The notes under the pieces are model-generated. The model saw only the letters and a list, made by a program, of their open reading frames with translations. It searched no databases and was not told the origin of the DNA. The position numbers and the translations under genes were made by a program. Shown here piece after piece: positions 9,263 through 18,971 of a stretch of DNA of 64,000 nt (position 1 is the stretch's first letter; every line of letters begins with the position of its first letter). The DNA is from Flavobacteriales bacterium. GTDB lineage: Bacteria > Bacteroidota > Bacteroidia > Flavobacteriales > Flavobacteriaceae. Location: contig JAHENA010000002.1 of assembly GCA_024643405.1 (NCBI GenBank), positions 45,156-109,155 on the forward strand, given 5' to 3'.

Positions 9263-9706
9263 TTATTTAGATTGATTGTATATTTTCTTATTAGAGACCA
9301 TATCATTAATTAATTCTGCTACTTCATAAAAGTGACGTAACTTTTCTTCAGAAACATTATTTTTAATGGCTTCATTAAATGTGAGCACCTTTTCTCTAGA
9401 ATAAGCTCTTTTTTCCCTTCCAAAATCTGTAAGGTATATTAATACACTTCTTCCGTCTTCGGGGTTAGCACGTCTTTCAATTAAGCCTCTTTTTTCCATT
9501 GTTTTCAATATTCTTGATAAACTGGTTGCTTCCATACCCATTTTAGGACCTAAAGAGGTTGATGGCGTACCTTTTTCTTGATCAATACTTAATAAAGTTA
9601 ATCCAGTGGCCATAGTACTGTCAAATTTAGCAGCTTCTTCGTTGTACATTTTAGAAACAGATAACCATGTGGTTCTCAGTAAGTAATCAATGGTTTTGTC
9701 TTTCAT
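9263..9706 (-). CDS. MarR family transcriptional regulator of the fad operon
   Basis: The product has a MarR winged helix: the recognition region is LGPKMGMEATSLSRILKTMEKRGLIER, and the wing is RRANPEDGRSVLIYLTDFG. I start it at ATG 9704-9706 (MKDKTIDYLL, 147 residues). The in-frame ATG at 9725-9727 overlaps a TATATTTG -7 box, so it should lie upstream of the transcript start. As first gene of marR-fadN-fadA-fadE it probably represses its own operon through the palindrome at 9737-9762, released by a fatty acyl-CoA or similar ligand. That role is inferred from position; the ligand is not visible in the sequence. Confidence 0.88.
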   Translation of the reverse strand: MKDKTIDYLLRTTWLSVSKMYNEEAAKFDSTMATGLTLLSIDQEKGTPSTSLGPKMGMEATSLSRILKTMEKRGLIERRANPEDGRSVLIYLTDFGREKRAYSREKVLTFNEAIKNNVSEEKLRHFYEVAELINDMVSNKKIYNQSK

Positions 9707-9724
9707 GGATAAGTTTTTCGAAAT

Positions 9725-9732
9725 CAAATATA
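9725..9732 (-). promoter_or_regulatory. -7 promoter box of the marR-fadNAE operon
   Basis: The minus strand reads TATATTTG, a full match to the Bacteroidota TAnnTTTG box, 19 bases before the chosen marR start. No TTG -33 element is evident; the palindrome occupies that spacer. The box contains the upstream in-frame ATG, which is why the later start is preferred. Confidence 0.6.
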
Positions 9733-9736
9733 CAAA

Positions 9737-9762
9737 AATTTATTATGCATGCATAATAAATT
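9737..9762. promoter_or_regulatory. 26-bp perfect palindrome, candidate MarR operator
   Basis: Bases 9737-9762 are a perfect inverted repeat with its centre between 9749 and 9750 (half-site AATTTATTATGCA). It sits 4 bases upstream of the -7 box, within the region RNA polymerase must cover. MarR dimers usually bind palindromes of about 16-20 bp in such positions, so autoregulation of the fad operon is the simplest reading. Confidence 0.7.
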
Positions 9763-9789
9763 AATTATTTTTGGGAAAGATTTATGAAT

Positions 9790-9822
9790 AAAAAAACACC
9801 TCAATTTATGAGGTGTTTTTTT
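9790..9822. terminator. Bidirectional hairpin terminator
   Basis: A 13-bp stem (9791-9803 with 9809-9821) and 5-base loop is flanked by A and T runs on both sides. It serves the minus-strand membrane protein gene that stops at 9841. Confidence 0.85.
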
Positions 9823-9840
9823 ATTCAGTGTTATTATAAT

Positions 9841-10233
9841 TTATCCTAATTTTCCATTAACCAATGCAATAACGGCCCCAATAATAGCAGTCATAACAAT
9901 GCCTATACCTACATCTAAAGCAGCCGTTTGAATATTGGCATCACTGGTCATGGCCAGATTGAAAAAATTCATCGATAGGCCTATGAAAAACCCTATAATA
10001 GCACCAGCTTTTGCTCCCGTTGCTAGCGTTGAAATTTGAGCCCATTTTGTAAAAATATAGGCTAAAAATAATCCAAATGTGATGCAGCCTAAGAAAATCA
10101 TCACCATTGAATTTGTGCCTTCCTCAGGTTGTGGAAATGAATCTTTAAATAGCATACCGTAAAAAATCCAGCCTAAAAAAAAATCCACAATACCGCCTGC
10201 AATGCCAGAAACTAAGAAATTTTTTGTTTTCAT
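9841..10233 (-). CDS. Small integral membrane protein, DUF1761-like
   Basis: The 130-residue product is very hydrophobic, with about four membrane segments (roughly residues 7-27, 44-63, 72-93 and 105-125) and a short polar loop with FPQPEEGTNSM. The first glycine-rich segment followed by a GWIFYGMLF stretch resembles DUF1761-type proteins, whose role is unknown. It is a single gene with its own terminator, between the fad operon and the acyl-CoA synthetase gene. I do not assign a function. Confidence 0.65.
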   Translation of the reverse strand: MKTKNFLVSGIAGGIVDFFLGWIFYGMLFKDSFPQPEEGTNSMVMIFLGCITFGLFLAYIFTKWAQISTLATGAKAGAIIGFFIGLSMNFFNLAMTSDANIQTAALDVGIGIVMTAIIGAVIALVNGKLG

Positions 10234-10351
10234 GAGATATTAATTAATTGGTTAGTAGTAATAAATATAGCTAAAAAATAATTATTATATATTTTTTAAA
10301 CCAAATAATTATTAATATCACAATATTTATGTTAAAACTTAATTAATAAAA

Positions 10352-12124
10352 TTATGGACGATATATGTTTTCTATCAGGTCTTTATATATCTCTTTAATA
10401 ATCTTTCGCTTCATTTTCATTGTTGGGGTTAAATGACCACCTTCTATAGTCCACACATCTGGCGTCAATTCAAACTTTTTAACTTGTTCCCAATTACCAA
10501 AATTCTTATTGGTTTTATCAACTTCTTTTTGAATTCTGTCTTTAATTATTTGTGAAGATATAATAGACTCATTATCTGGTTTAATATTTTTCCCTTTTTT
10601 TTCTATCCAATGTTTTATAAATTTAAAATCTGGTTGAATAAGTGCTGCAGGCATTTTTTCTCCTTCACCAATAACCATAACCTGTTCTATAAAATGAGAT
10701 TGTTTTAATTCATTTTCAATTAGAGCTGGTGACACATATTTACCGCCCGAAGTTTTAAACATTTCTTTTTTTCTATCAGTAATTTTTAAAAATCCATCAT
10801 TGCTTATTTCTCCAATATCACCCGTATGAAAATAGTCTCCAGTCATTACTTCAGCTGTTTTTTCTGGATCTTTATAATAGCCAAGCATCACATTCGGTCC
10901 TTTTACCAATATTTCACCATCTTCAGCAATTTTTACTTCTACGTTATCAATAATACGACCAACAGTACCCACTCTAAAACCGCCATGACGCATATCGTTT
11001 ACAGAAATTACAGGAGAGGTTTCAGTTAATCCATACCCTTCCATGATTGGCATTCCGGCCGCTGCAAACGTACGCGTTAATCTGGGTTGTAAGGCAGCAC
11101 TGCCTGAGACCATCAAATCTAAATTACCACCAAGCCCATCTTTCCATTTACTAAAAATTAATTTTCGAGCTAATTTTAATTGGAGTTCGTACCAGAATCC
11201 GTTTTGTCCATAAGGTTCAAATTTTAATCCTAAATCTATTGCCCAAAAGAATAAGGCCTTTTTTATACCAGAAAGTTCTGCTCCTTTTTCTAAAATTTTA
11301 TCATAGACTTTTTCATAAAGCCTGGGAACAGCAGTCATGACATTAGGTTTGACTTCTTTTAAATTGTCAGTCATTTTATCAATAGATTCCGCAAAATATA
11401 TTTCCACCCCACAGTATTGATACAGATATAATATCATACGCTCAAAAACATGGCATATAGGTAGGAAGCTTAAGGCTTTAGATTTGCCATATTCAAACGG
11501 CACACGCTTTTCACTATCTATTACATTAGAAATTAAATTGTCATGAGAAAGCATCACACCTTTAGGTTGCCCAGTGGTTCCGGACGTATAGATTATAGTA
11601 GCTAAATCTTTGGGTTTTACATTCTCCTTTCTCTCATCTACTATATTTTGATTAGTTTCATCTTGACCTAATTTTAAGACTTCTTTCCAATGATGTTCTC
11701 CAGAAATTTCATCAAAAGTATAGACGCCTCTAAGTTTTGTTTTGCCTTTTATAGAATTTAATTTTTCTAAGACTTCAGTATCAGAAACAAAACAGTAAAT
11801 AGATTCTGAATGGTTCATAATGTATTCATAATCCTCTTTAGATATGGTAGGATAAATAGGGACATTTTGCGCTCCTATTTGTAAAACTCCTATATCTAAG
11901 ACATTCCATTCAGTTCTATTTGTACTTGATATAACAGCAATTTTGTCATTTGGTTGTACACCTAATCTCAATAATCCCCTGCTAATAGCATTAATTTGAT
12001 TAATATATTCTTGTGATGAAATTGAAATCCACTCATCGTTATATTTAGTGGTTAGGGCCTTTTTTAAATTGTATGTTTCATGCTGATATTGCGGAATATC
12101 AAACAATCGAGTTACTTGAGTCAT
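10352..12124 (-). CDS. Long-chain fatty acid-CoA ligase (AMP-forming)
   Basis: The 590-residue ANL-family enzyme activates fatty acids through an acyl-adenylate. The P-loop TIIYTSGTTGQPKGV is at 177-190, followed by GYGLTETSP and the hinge region YFHTGDIGEISNDGFLKITDRKKEMFKTSGGK. The length and the TSGGKYV segment fit the eukaryote-like long-chain synthetase branch (FAA/FadD15 type) common in Bacteroidota. It is upstream of, and on the same strand as, the fad operon but is separated by a membrane-protein gene and a terminator. It probably feeds the FadE-FadN-FadA cycle as a separate transcription unit. Confidence 0.9.
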   Translation of the reverse strand: MTQVTRLFDIPQYQHETYNLKKALTTKYNDEWISISSQEYINQINAISRGLLRLGVQPNDKIAVISSTNRTEWNVLDIGVLQIGAQNVPIYPTISKEDYEYIMNHSESIYCFVSDTEVLEKLNSIKGKTKLRGVYTFDEISGEHHWKEVLKLGQDETNQNIVDERKENVKPKDLATIIYTSGTTGQPKGVMLSHDNLISNVIDSEKRVPFEYGKSKALSFLPICHVFERMILYLYQYCGVEIYFAESIDKMTDNLKEVKPNVMTAVPRLYEKVYDKILEKGAELSGIKKALFFWAIDLGLKFEPYGQNGFWYELQLKLARKLIFSKWKDGLGGNLDLMVSGSAALQPRLTRTFAAAGMPIMEGYGLTETSPVISVNDMRHGGFRVGTVGRIIDNVEVKIAEDGEILVKGPNVMLGYYKDPEKTAEVMTGDYFHTGDIGEISNDGFLKITDRKKEMFKTSGGKYVSPALIENELKQSHFIEQVMVIGEGEKMPAALIQPDFKFIKHWIEKKGKNIKPDNESIISSQIIKDRIQKEVDKTNKNFGNWEQVKKFELTPDVWTIEGGHLTPTMKMKRKIIKEIYKDLIENIYRP

Positions 12125-12286
12125 TATGTCTTAAATAGTTTTGTATCATGCAAAATAGGAAATAAAAAAGGATTTACAAGTGGTAGTATTAAAAAAGCAA
12201 TAGTAACAGTCCTAAACGGTTGTTTTATAGCATTTAGCTTCTATTGATGTCCACAAATAAAAACTTTCAATATATGATTTATGTCA

Positions 12287-12317
12287 TTGAATGGGTGTTT
12301 TATACTATCTAATTTTG
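12287..12317 (+). promoter_or_regulatory. Promoter of the pyruvate phosphate dikinase gene
   Basis: TTG (12287-12289), 20 bases, then TAATTTTG (12310-12317): a good match to the Bacteroidota -33/-7 pair. The start codon is 37 bases downstream. Confidence 0.65.
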
Positions 12318-12354
12318 TCAGCAATAAAATTATAAAGTCTAAAAACATTATTAT

Positions 12355-15084
12355 ATGGAAACCTTAGAATCGGTAAAAACCAGAGTCTATAAATTCGGTA
12401 ACAAAACTGCCGATGGAAATAGTAAAATGAAAAACCTCTTAGGAGGTAAAGGAGCAAATTTAGCTGAAATGAGTTTAATTGGAATACCTGTTCCACCCGG
12501 ATTTACAATTACTACTGAAGTTTGTACAGAATATAATCTTCTAGGTCAAGATACGGTTGTTAAAATGATTCTTCCAGAAGTACAAGAATCTATAGAAAAT
12601 ATTGAAAAAATAATGGGCGCTCAATTTGGTGATAAAGTAAACCCTTTATTAGTATCGGTGCGTTCTGGAGCAAGAGTTTCTATGCCAGGAATGATGGATA
12701 CTGTTTTAAATCTTGGTTTAAATGACGAAGTTGTTGTTGGTTTGGCTAAAAAAACCAATAATGAGCGTTTCGCTTGGGATTCTTATCGTCGTTTCATTCA
12801 AATGTATGGTGATGTGGTTTTAGGCATGAAACCTGAATCAAAAGATGATATTGATCCTTTTGAAGAAATTATGGAAGCGCTTAAACATAAACGTAATATT
12901 AAATTAGATACTGAATTTACTATTCAGGATTTGAAAGATTTAGTTTATGATTTTAAAGAAGCTGTTAAAAAACGTACAGGACATGATTTTCCAACAAATC
13001 CTTGGGATCAGCTTTGGGGAGCAGTAGTGGCAGTATTTAATAGCTGGAATGGGGATAGAGCTGTTTATTACAGAAAAATGAATGGCTATCCATCCGACTG
13101 GGGAACGGCAGTGAATGTGCAGGCCATGGTTTATGGTAATATGGGTGATAATTCTGGTACAGGTGTATGTTTTACTCGTGATGCTGGAACAGGTGAAGAC
13201 GTATTTAACGGTGAGTATTTAATTAATGCTCAAGGAGAAGATGTGGTTGCAGGTACTAGAACACCGCAGCAAATTACCAAATTAGGATCGCTTCGTTGGG
13301 CAGAATTAGCTAAAGTAGAAGAAGAAGATAGATTTAAAAATTATCCTTCACTTGAAGAACTCATGCCAAATATTTATAAAGAATTAAATGGCTATCAACA
13401 AAAATTAGAAGACCATTATAAAGATATGCAAGATATGGAGTTTACTATGCAAGATGGTAAACTTTGGATTTTGCAAACTAGAAACGGTAAACGTACAGGA
13501 GCCGCAATGGTTAAAATTGCTATGGATATGTTGAAACAAGGCATGATTGATGAAAAGCAAGCTTTGTTACGTATTGAACCGAACAAATTAGATGAGTTAC
13601 TACATCCAGTATTTGATCCAAAATCGTTAAAAAAAGCTCATGTTATTGCACAAGGATTGCCAGCATCACCAGGTGCTGCAACAGGTCAGCTTGTTTTCTT
13701 TGCTGATGAAGCCAATAAATATAAATACACCATTTTGACACGTATTGAAACGTCTCCGGAAGATTTAGAAGGAATGAACATTGCACGAGGAATTTTAACC
13801 GCACGCGGTGGAATGACCTCTCATGCAGCAGTTGTAGCTCGTGGTATGGGTAAATGTTGTATTTCTGGAGCAGGTGCTTTAAAAATCAATTATAAAACAC
13901 GTACGTTAACTGTTGAAGGAAAAGAATATCATGAAGGTGATTGGATTTCCTTAAATGGATCAACAGGGAATATTATAGAAGGAAAAGTATCTACAATTGA
14001 GCCGGAATTAAGTGGAGAATTTGCTGAAATCATGAAATTATCAGACAAATATGCCACCATGAAGGTTAGAACTAATGCTGATACACCAAAAGATGCTAAA
14101 GCAGCCCGTAATTTTGGAGCACAAGGTATAGGATTAACAAGAACCGAGCACATGTTCTTTGAAGTGGACCGAATCAAAGCGATGCGTGAAATGATATTGG
14201 CTGATACTGTAAAAGGCAGAAAATATGCTCTAGACCAATTATTACCTATGCAACGCGAAGATTTTGAAGGTATTTTTGAAGCCATGCAAGGATTGCCAGT
14301 TACGGTGAGGTTATTGGATCCACCATTACATGAGTTTGTGCCTCATCAACTCACACAACAAAAAGAGTTAGCTGAAGAAATGCATATTTCATTAGAAGCG
14401 GTAAAAAGTAAAATTTCTGAATTAGAAGAGTTTAATCCTATGCTTGGACATAGAGGATGTAGATTAGGGAATACGTATCCTGAAATTACAGAAATGCAGG
14501 CTAGGGCTATTATTGAAGCAGCATTAAATTTAAAAGCAAAAGGAATTAAAGCGCTGCCAGAAATTATGGTGCCGTTAATTGGAACTGTTGAAGAATTTGA
14601 AATGCAAGAAAAAATCATTAGAAATACAGCCCAACAAGTATTTGAAGAATACAATGATACTATTGAATTTTTAGTTGGAACCATGATTGAAATTCCAAGA
14701 GCAGCCCTAACGGCAGATTTAATTGCTAAAAAAGCAGAGTTTTTCTCTTTTGGAACTAATGATTTAACTCAAATGGCATTTGGTTATTCAAGAGATGACG
14801 CGAGTAAATTTTTGCCAATATATATAGAAAAAGGAATTCTTAAAGTTGATCCTTTTGAAGTACTTGATCAAGAAGGTGTTGGTCAATTAGTAAAAATGGG
14901 AACTGAAAAGGGTAGAAGTTCAAAACCAAATTTAAAAGTTGGTATTTGTGGTGAACATGGTGGAGAACCAAGTTCTGTTGAATTCTGCTATAATGTAGGA
15001 ATGAACTACGTAAGTTGTTCTCCTTTTAGAGTTCCAATTGCACGTATTGCCTCTGCGCAAGCCGCTATTAAAAAGTCCATGTAA
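12355..15084 (+). CDS. ppdK: Pyruvate, phosphate dikinase
   Basis: This enzyme interconverts pyruvate, ATP and phosphate with phosphoenolpyruvate, AMP and pyrophosphate. The 909 residues carry the nucleotide-binding N-terminus (GGKGANLAEM at 30-39), the swivelling phosphohistidine domain with H490 in GGMTSHAAVVARGMGKCC, and the PEP/pyruvate barrel with LTRTEHMFF, GTNDLTQMAFGYSRDD and the catalytic cysteine C865 in GICGEHGGEPSS. Length and motif order are those of a complete PPDK rather than PEP synthase. It stands alone with its own promoter and terminator. Confidence 0.96.
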   Translation: METLESVKTRVYKFGNKTADGNSKMKNLLGGKGANLAEMSLIGIPVPPGFTITTEVCTEYNLLGQDTVVKMILPEVQESIENIEKIMGAQFGDKVNPLLVSVRSGARVSMPGMMDTVLNLGLNDEVVVGLAKKTNNERFAWDSYRRFIQMYGDVVLGMKPESKDDIDPFEEIMEALKHKRNIKLDTEFTIQDLKDLVYDFKEAVKKRTGHDFPTNPWDQLWGAVVAVFNSWNGDRAVYYRKMNGYPSDWGTAVNVQAMVYGNMGDNSGTGVCFTRDAGTGEDVFNGEYLINAQGEDVVAGTRTPQQITKLGSLRWAELAKVEEEDRFKNYPSLEELMPNIYKELNGYQQKLEDHYKDMQDMEFTMQDGKLWILQTRNGKRTGAAMVKIAMDMLKQGMIDEKQALLRIEPNKLDELLHPVFDPKSLKKAHVIAQGLPASPGAATGQLVFFADEANKYKYTILTRIETSPEDLEGMNIARGILTARGGMTSHAAVVARGMGKCCISGAGALKINYKTRTLTVEGKEYHEGDWISLNGSTGNIIEGKVSTIEPELSGEFAEIMKLSDKYATMKVRTNADTPKDAKAARNFGAQGIGLTRTEHMFFEVDRIKAMREMILADTVKGRKYALDQLLPMQREDFEGIFEAMQGLPVTVRLLDPPLHEFVPHQLTQQKELAEEMHISLEAVKSKISELEEFNPMLGHRGCRLGNTYPEITEMQARAIIEAALNLKAKGIKALPEIMVPLIGTVEEFEMQEKIIRNTAQQVFEEYNDTIEFLVGTMIEIPRAALTADLIAKKAEFFSFGTNDLTQMAFGYSRDDASKFLPIYIEKGILKVDPFEVLDQEGVGQLVKMGTEKGRSSKPNLKVGICGEHGGEPSSVEFCYNVGMNYVSCSPFRVPIARIASAQAAIKKSM

Positions 15085-15102
15085 TTATTTGTTTTAAGTT
15101 TG

Positions 15103-15147
15103 AAAACCCCTAAGTAAAATATTTATTTTGCTTAGGGGTTTTTTTAT
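15103..15147 (+). terminator. Terminator after ppdK
   Basis: The stem pairs AAAACCCCTAAG with CTTAGGGGTTTT (outer arms near 15103-15114 and 15131-15142). A run of T follows on the plus strand. It lies between two convergent genes, 19 bases after the ppdK stop. Confidence 0.85.
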
Positions 15148-15166
15148 GCTTTAAAAAAAAAAGAGA

Positions 15167-18100
15167 CTATCTTTTTTCAATCCATTTTCTGGCATTGACA
15201 AAAGCCTCTAACCAAGGAGATACTTCATCTTTTCGCCCTTCAGGATAATAGGCCCAGTTCCATTGGAAAGTGGATCGTTCAATATGAGGCATGGTTACTA
15301 AATGACGCCCTGTTTTATCACACATCATGGCCGTATTAAAATCGGAGCCATTTGGATTTGAAGGATATCCATTATAACCGTATTTGGCAACAATATGATA
15401 TTGGTCTTCTGTGTAGGGTAAATTAAATTTTCCTTCGCCATGACTTATCCAAACCCCTAAAGTAGTTCCTTCAAGTGTCGAAAGCATTACAGAATTATTT
15501 TTTTGAATGGTCACGGATGTGAATGAACTTTCATGTTTATGAGAATCATTATGAAGCATTTTTCCATGTACTTCATGTTCCGGGTTAATTTCTTCCAATT
15601 CCATAAATAATTGGCAGCCGTTGCAAATACCTACTGATAAAGTGTCTTCTCTATCAAAGAAATTCTTTAAAGCACTATTCGCTTTTTCATTATATAAAAA
15701 TGCGCCTGCCCAGCCTTTTGCGGAACCCAAAACATCTGAATTCGAAAAACCTCCAACAGCACCAATAAATTGGATATCTTTTAAGCTTTCTCTTCCAGAA
15801 ATTAAATCGGTCATATGCACATCTTTTACATCAAAACCGGCCAGATACATAGCATTTGCCATTTCACGCTCACTATTACTTCCTTTTTCCCTAATAATAG
15901 CCGCTTTAGGTCTTGGATTATTGGAATTTATCTGAGGTAATTTACCGGTAAAATGACTTGGAAATTTATAATGTAAAGGTTGATTTTTATAATTATTAAA
16001 TCTTTCAGTGGCTAATCCATTTGATGTTTGCTTCTGATCGAGTAAGTATGAAGTTTTGTACCACATATCTCTTAAACGGGAAACGGTCATTGTAAAGACA
16101 TCCGTTCCGTTAATAATACTTAATACATCACTATCTGTCACTGTTCCAATCTTAAAAAATTCAATATGGACGTCTTTTAATAGTCTTTCAATTGATTCAT
16201 TTTTAGATTGAATGACAATACCTGCATTTTCAGAAAACAACATTTTCAGAGAATCTTTTTCTCCTAACCCAGTTAAATCTAATGCTGCTCCAACATTATT
16301 ATTGGCAAAACACATTTCAAGAAGCGTCGTGATTAAACCACCAGATGCGACATCATGTCCAGCCACAATTTGCTGTTGTTTTATCAGTTTTTGAATGGTA
16401 TTAAAAACTGTTTTAACATAGGCTGCATCTTGTATATTAGGCGTTTCATTACCTATTTTATTAACAACTTGTGAAAAGGAACTTCCACCAAGCTTATAAT
16501 TATCCTGAGAGATATTGATATAATAGATGTTCCCTGCATTTTTTTTAAATACAGGTTCAATAACATTAGTAATATCATTACAATTAGCAGCTGCGGATAT
16601 GATAACGGTTCCCGGAGCAATCACTTCTTCGTTAGGATATTTTTGCTTCATAGAAAGCGAATCTTTTCCTGTTGGGACATTGATTCCTAAATCAGTCGCA
16701 AAATCTGAAATAGCTTTAACGGCTTCATATAAGCGTGCGTCTTCACCTTCATTTTTACATGGCCACATCCAGTTAGCCGAAAGAGAAACACTTTTTAATT
16801 CGTCTTTTAGAGGTGCCCACATAATATTGGTTAATGCCTCCGTGATACTATTTCGGCTACCCGCTACAGGGTTTATTAATCCTGAAATAGGTGAGTGCCC
16901 TATGGAAGTAGCAATACCCTCTTGACCTTTATAATCAAGGGCCATGACTCCAAGATTGTTAAGAGGTAATTGTAAAGGCCCGGCACATTGTTGTTTAGCA
17001 ACTTTACCTCCAACACATCTATCAACTTTATTGGTCAGCCAATCTTTACAGCCAACGGCTTCCAGTTGTAATAATTGATCTAGATAATCATAGAATTTGT
17101 CTTTGTCATAAACAATATCAGAATAATGCCTGTTTATTGTTTTATCTGTCATGATGGTTTTTGGTGAACTACCAAACATGTCTTCCATATCTAAATCCAT
17201 TGGTTTGTTACCTTTGGTTTTTGATTCAAAAGTAAACCTGTCATTTCCTGTAACATCTCCAACAGTATACATTGGAGAACGTTCACGTTCTGCAATGCGT
17301 TGTAACATGTCAATATGTTTTTCAGAAATCACTAATCCCATACGTTCTTGAGATTCGTTACCTATAATTTCTTTATCAGATAATGTTGGGTCGCCAACTG
17401 GTAATTTATCTAAATCAATTTTGCCACCTGTATCTTCAACCAATTCGCTTAAACAATTAAGATGGCCTCCAGCACCATGATCGTGAATAGAAACTATAAA
17501 ATTCTCTTCACTTTCAACCATACCTCTTATAGCATTAGCGGCACGCTTTTGCATTTCGGGATTTGAACGTTGCACGGCATTCAATTCAATTCCTGAGGCA
17601 AATTCACCAGTATCTGAAGAAGAAACGGCAGCACCGCCCATACCAATACGGTAATTTTCACCACCTAGAATTACGATTTTATCACCTGGTTTGGGTTTGT
17701 CTTTTAAAGCTTGGTCTGCTTTTCCATAACCAATCCCACCAGCCTGCATAATCACTTTATCGAATCCTAATTTTCTGGCGTCTTCCTCATGCTCAAAAGT
17801 TAATATAGAACCACAAATAAGTGGTTGCCCAAATTTGTTTCCAAAATCAGACGCCCCATTTGATGCTTTTATTAAAATGTCCATTGGTGTTTGGTATAGC
17901 CATTTTCGTTCTTTCATGGCTTGTTCCCACAGTCTCTTTTCTTCCAATCTAGAATAAGAAGTCATATAAACTGCCGTTCCTGCTAATGGTAAAGATCCTT
18001 TTCCTCCAGCAAGCCTATCTCTAATTTCTCCACCAGACCCCGTGGCGGCACCATTAAATGGTTCTACAGTAGTTGGAAAATTATGAGTTTCTGCTTTTAA

Positions 18101-18829
18101 TGAAATAACAGACTCAAAATCTTGAGTTTGATAATAGTCTGGCTTGTCAGCTGTTTGAGGTGCAAATTGTTCAATAACGGGACCTTTAATAAAAGCTACA
18201 TTATCTTTATAGGCTGAAACAATATCATTTGGATTTGTTTCAGAGGTTTTTTTAATAAGTTTAAATAATGATGTTGGTTTTTCTTTGCCATCAATCACAA
18301 AAGTGCCATTGAAAATTTTATGACGACAATGTTCACTGTTTACTTGAGAAAAACCAAACACTTCAGAATCTGTTAATGGTCTTCCAATTTTTTTCGAAAC
18401 GCCTTCTAGATATTCAACTTCTTCATCACTTAATGATAACCCCTCTTGTTTATTATATGTTGCAATATCTTTTATATCAAGAATAGGTTCGGGCGTTATA
18501 TTTATTGTAAACGAGTCCTGATTTAAGCCATTGAACTTTTCAGAAATCATAGGGTCAAAACCTTTAAAATCTTTAGAAACTGAATTGAATTCTTCAATTC
18601 TTATAATGTCCTCAACACCCATATTTTGGGTAATCTCAACCGCATTAGTACTCCAAGGGGTAATCATAGCGGCCCGTGGACCAACAAAAAAAGCATCTAA
18701 AGATGCTTGTTCTATTTTTGGCTGGTTGCCAAATAACCACTCTAATTTTGAGATGGTTTCAGTTGATAATTCTTTTGTTGTTTGAACAGCAAAGACTTTA
18801 CTGTTTACGTTTCCAAAGAAATGAATCAT
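15167..18829 (-). CDS. purL: Phosphoribosylformylglycinamidine synthase
   Basis: Fourth step of purine synthesis: FGAR to FGAM using ATP and glutamine. This is the single-chain large form of 1220 residues. It has an N-terminal domain, two AIRS-like ATP-binding halves (the first includes ETHNFPTTVEPFNGAATGSGGEIRD in two parts around 250-270), and a C-terminal glutamine amidotransferase with the nucleophile C1069 in GICNGCQLF and a late HIERSTFQWNW segment. No fusion or truncation is seen. It is monocistronic, and a TAAATTTG box lies on the minus strand at 18861-18868. Confidence 0.96.
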   Translation of the reverse strand: MIHFFGNVNSKVFAVQTTKELSTETISKLEWLFGNQPKIEQASLDAFFVGPRAAMITPWSTNAVEITQNMGVEDIIRIEEFNSVSKDFKGFDPMISEKFNGLNQDSFTINITPEPILDIKDIATYNKQEGLSLSDEEVEYLEGVSKKIGRPLTDSEVFGFSQVNSEHCRHKIFNGTFVIDGKEKPTSLFKLIKKTSETNPNDIVSAYKDNVAFIKGPVIEQFAPQTADKPDYYQTQDFESVISLKAETHNFPTTVEPFNGAATGSGGEIRDRLAGGKGSLPLAGTAVYMTSYSRLEEKRLWEQAMKERKWLYQTPMDILIKASNGASDFGNKFGQPLICGSILTFEHEEDARKLGFDKVIMQAGGIGYGKADQALKDKPKPGDKIVILGGENYRIGMGGAAVSSSDTGEFASGIELNAVQRSNPEMQKRAANAIRGMVESEENFIVSIHDHGAGGHLNCLSELVEDTGGKIDLDKLPVGDPTLSDKEIIGNESQERMGLVISEKHIDMLQRIAERERSPMYTVGDVTGNDRFTFESKTKGNKPMDLDMEDMFGSSPKTIMTDKTINRHYSDIVYDKDKFYDYLDQLLQLEAVGCKDWLTNKVDRCVGGKVAKQQCAGPLQLPLNNLGVMALDYKGQEGIATSIGHSPISGLINPVAGSRNSITEALTNIMWAPLKDELKSVSLSANWMWPCKNEGEDARLYEAVKAISDFATDLGINVPTGKDSLSMKQKYPNEEVIAPGTVIISAAANCNDITNVIEPVFKKNAGNIYYINISQDNYKLGGSSFSQVVNKIGNETPNIQDAAYVKTVFNTIQKLIKQQQIVAGHDVASGGLITTLLEMCFANNNVGAALDLTGLGEKDSLKMLFSENAGIVIQSKNESIERLLKDVHIEFFKIGTVTDSDVLSIINGTDVFTMTVSRLRDMWYKTSYLLDQKQTSNGLATERFNNYKNQPLHYKFPSHFTGKLPQINSNNPRPKAAIIREKGSNSEREMANAMYLAGFDVKDVHMTDLISGRESLKDIQFIGAVGGFSNSDVLGSAKGWAGAFLYNEKANSALKNFFDREDTLSVGICNGCQLFMELEEINPEHEVHGKMLHNDSHKHESSFTSVTIQKNNSVMLSTLEGTTLGVWISHGEGKFNLPYTEDQYHIVAKYGYNGYPSNPNGSDFNTAMMCDKTGRHLVTMPHIERSTFQWNWAYYPEGRKDEVSPWLEAFVNARKWIEKR

Positions 18830-18971
18830 TATATGTTTATTTGTGTTGTTTTATAAAGTGCAAATTTAATTTTTTTAGCTTTAAGACCTATTTAAAACTT
18901 AAAGTTAATTTAAGAGTTATTCACGATGTTTTAAACATAAAAAAAAACGACTCAGAGAGAGGCTCTCTAAA

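Noticed and set aside
13929..14684. Two minus-strand frames (13929-14285, 14346-14684) of over 110 codons within ppdK
   Set aside because: They are antisense to conserved PPDK domains and have no recognisable domains.
15621..17351. Several plus-strand frames of 60-132 codons inside purL (for example 16527-16925)
   Set aside because: They are opposite a fully conserved PurL and reflect its codon pattern.
18939..18970. Weak hairpin downstream of the endonuclease I gene (AGAGAG/CTCTCT)
   Set aside because: The stem is only 6 bp and is separated from the T run by six bases, so I do not call it a terminator.
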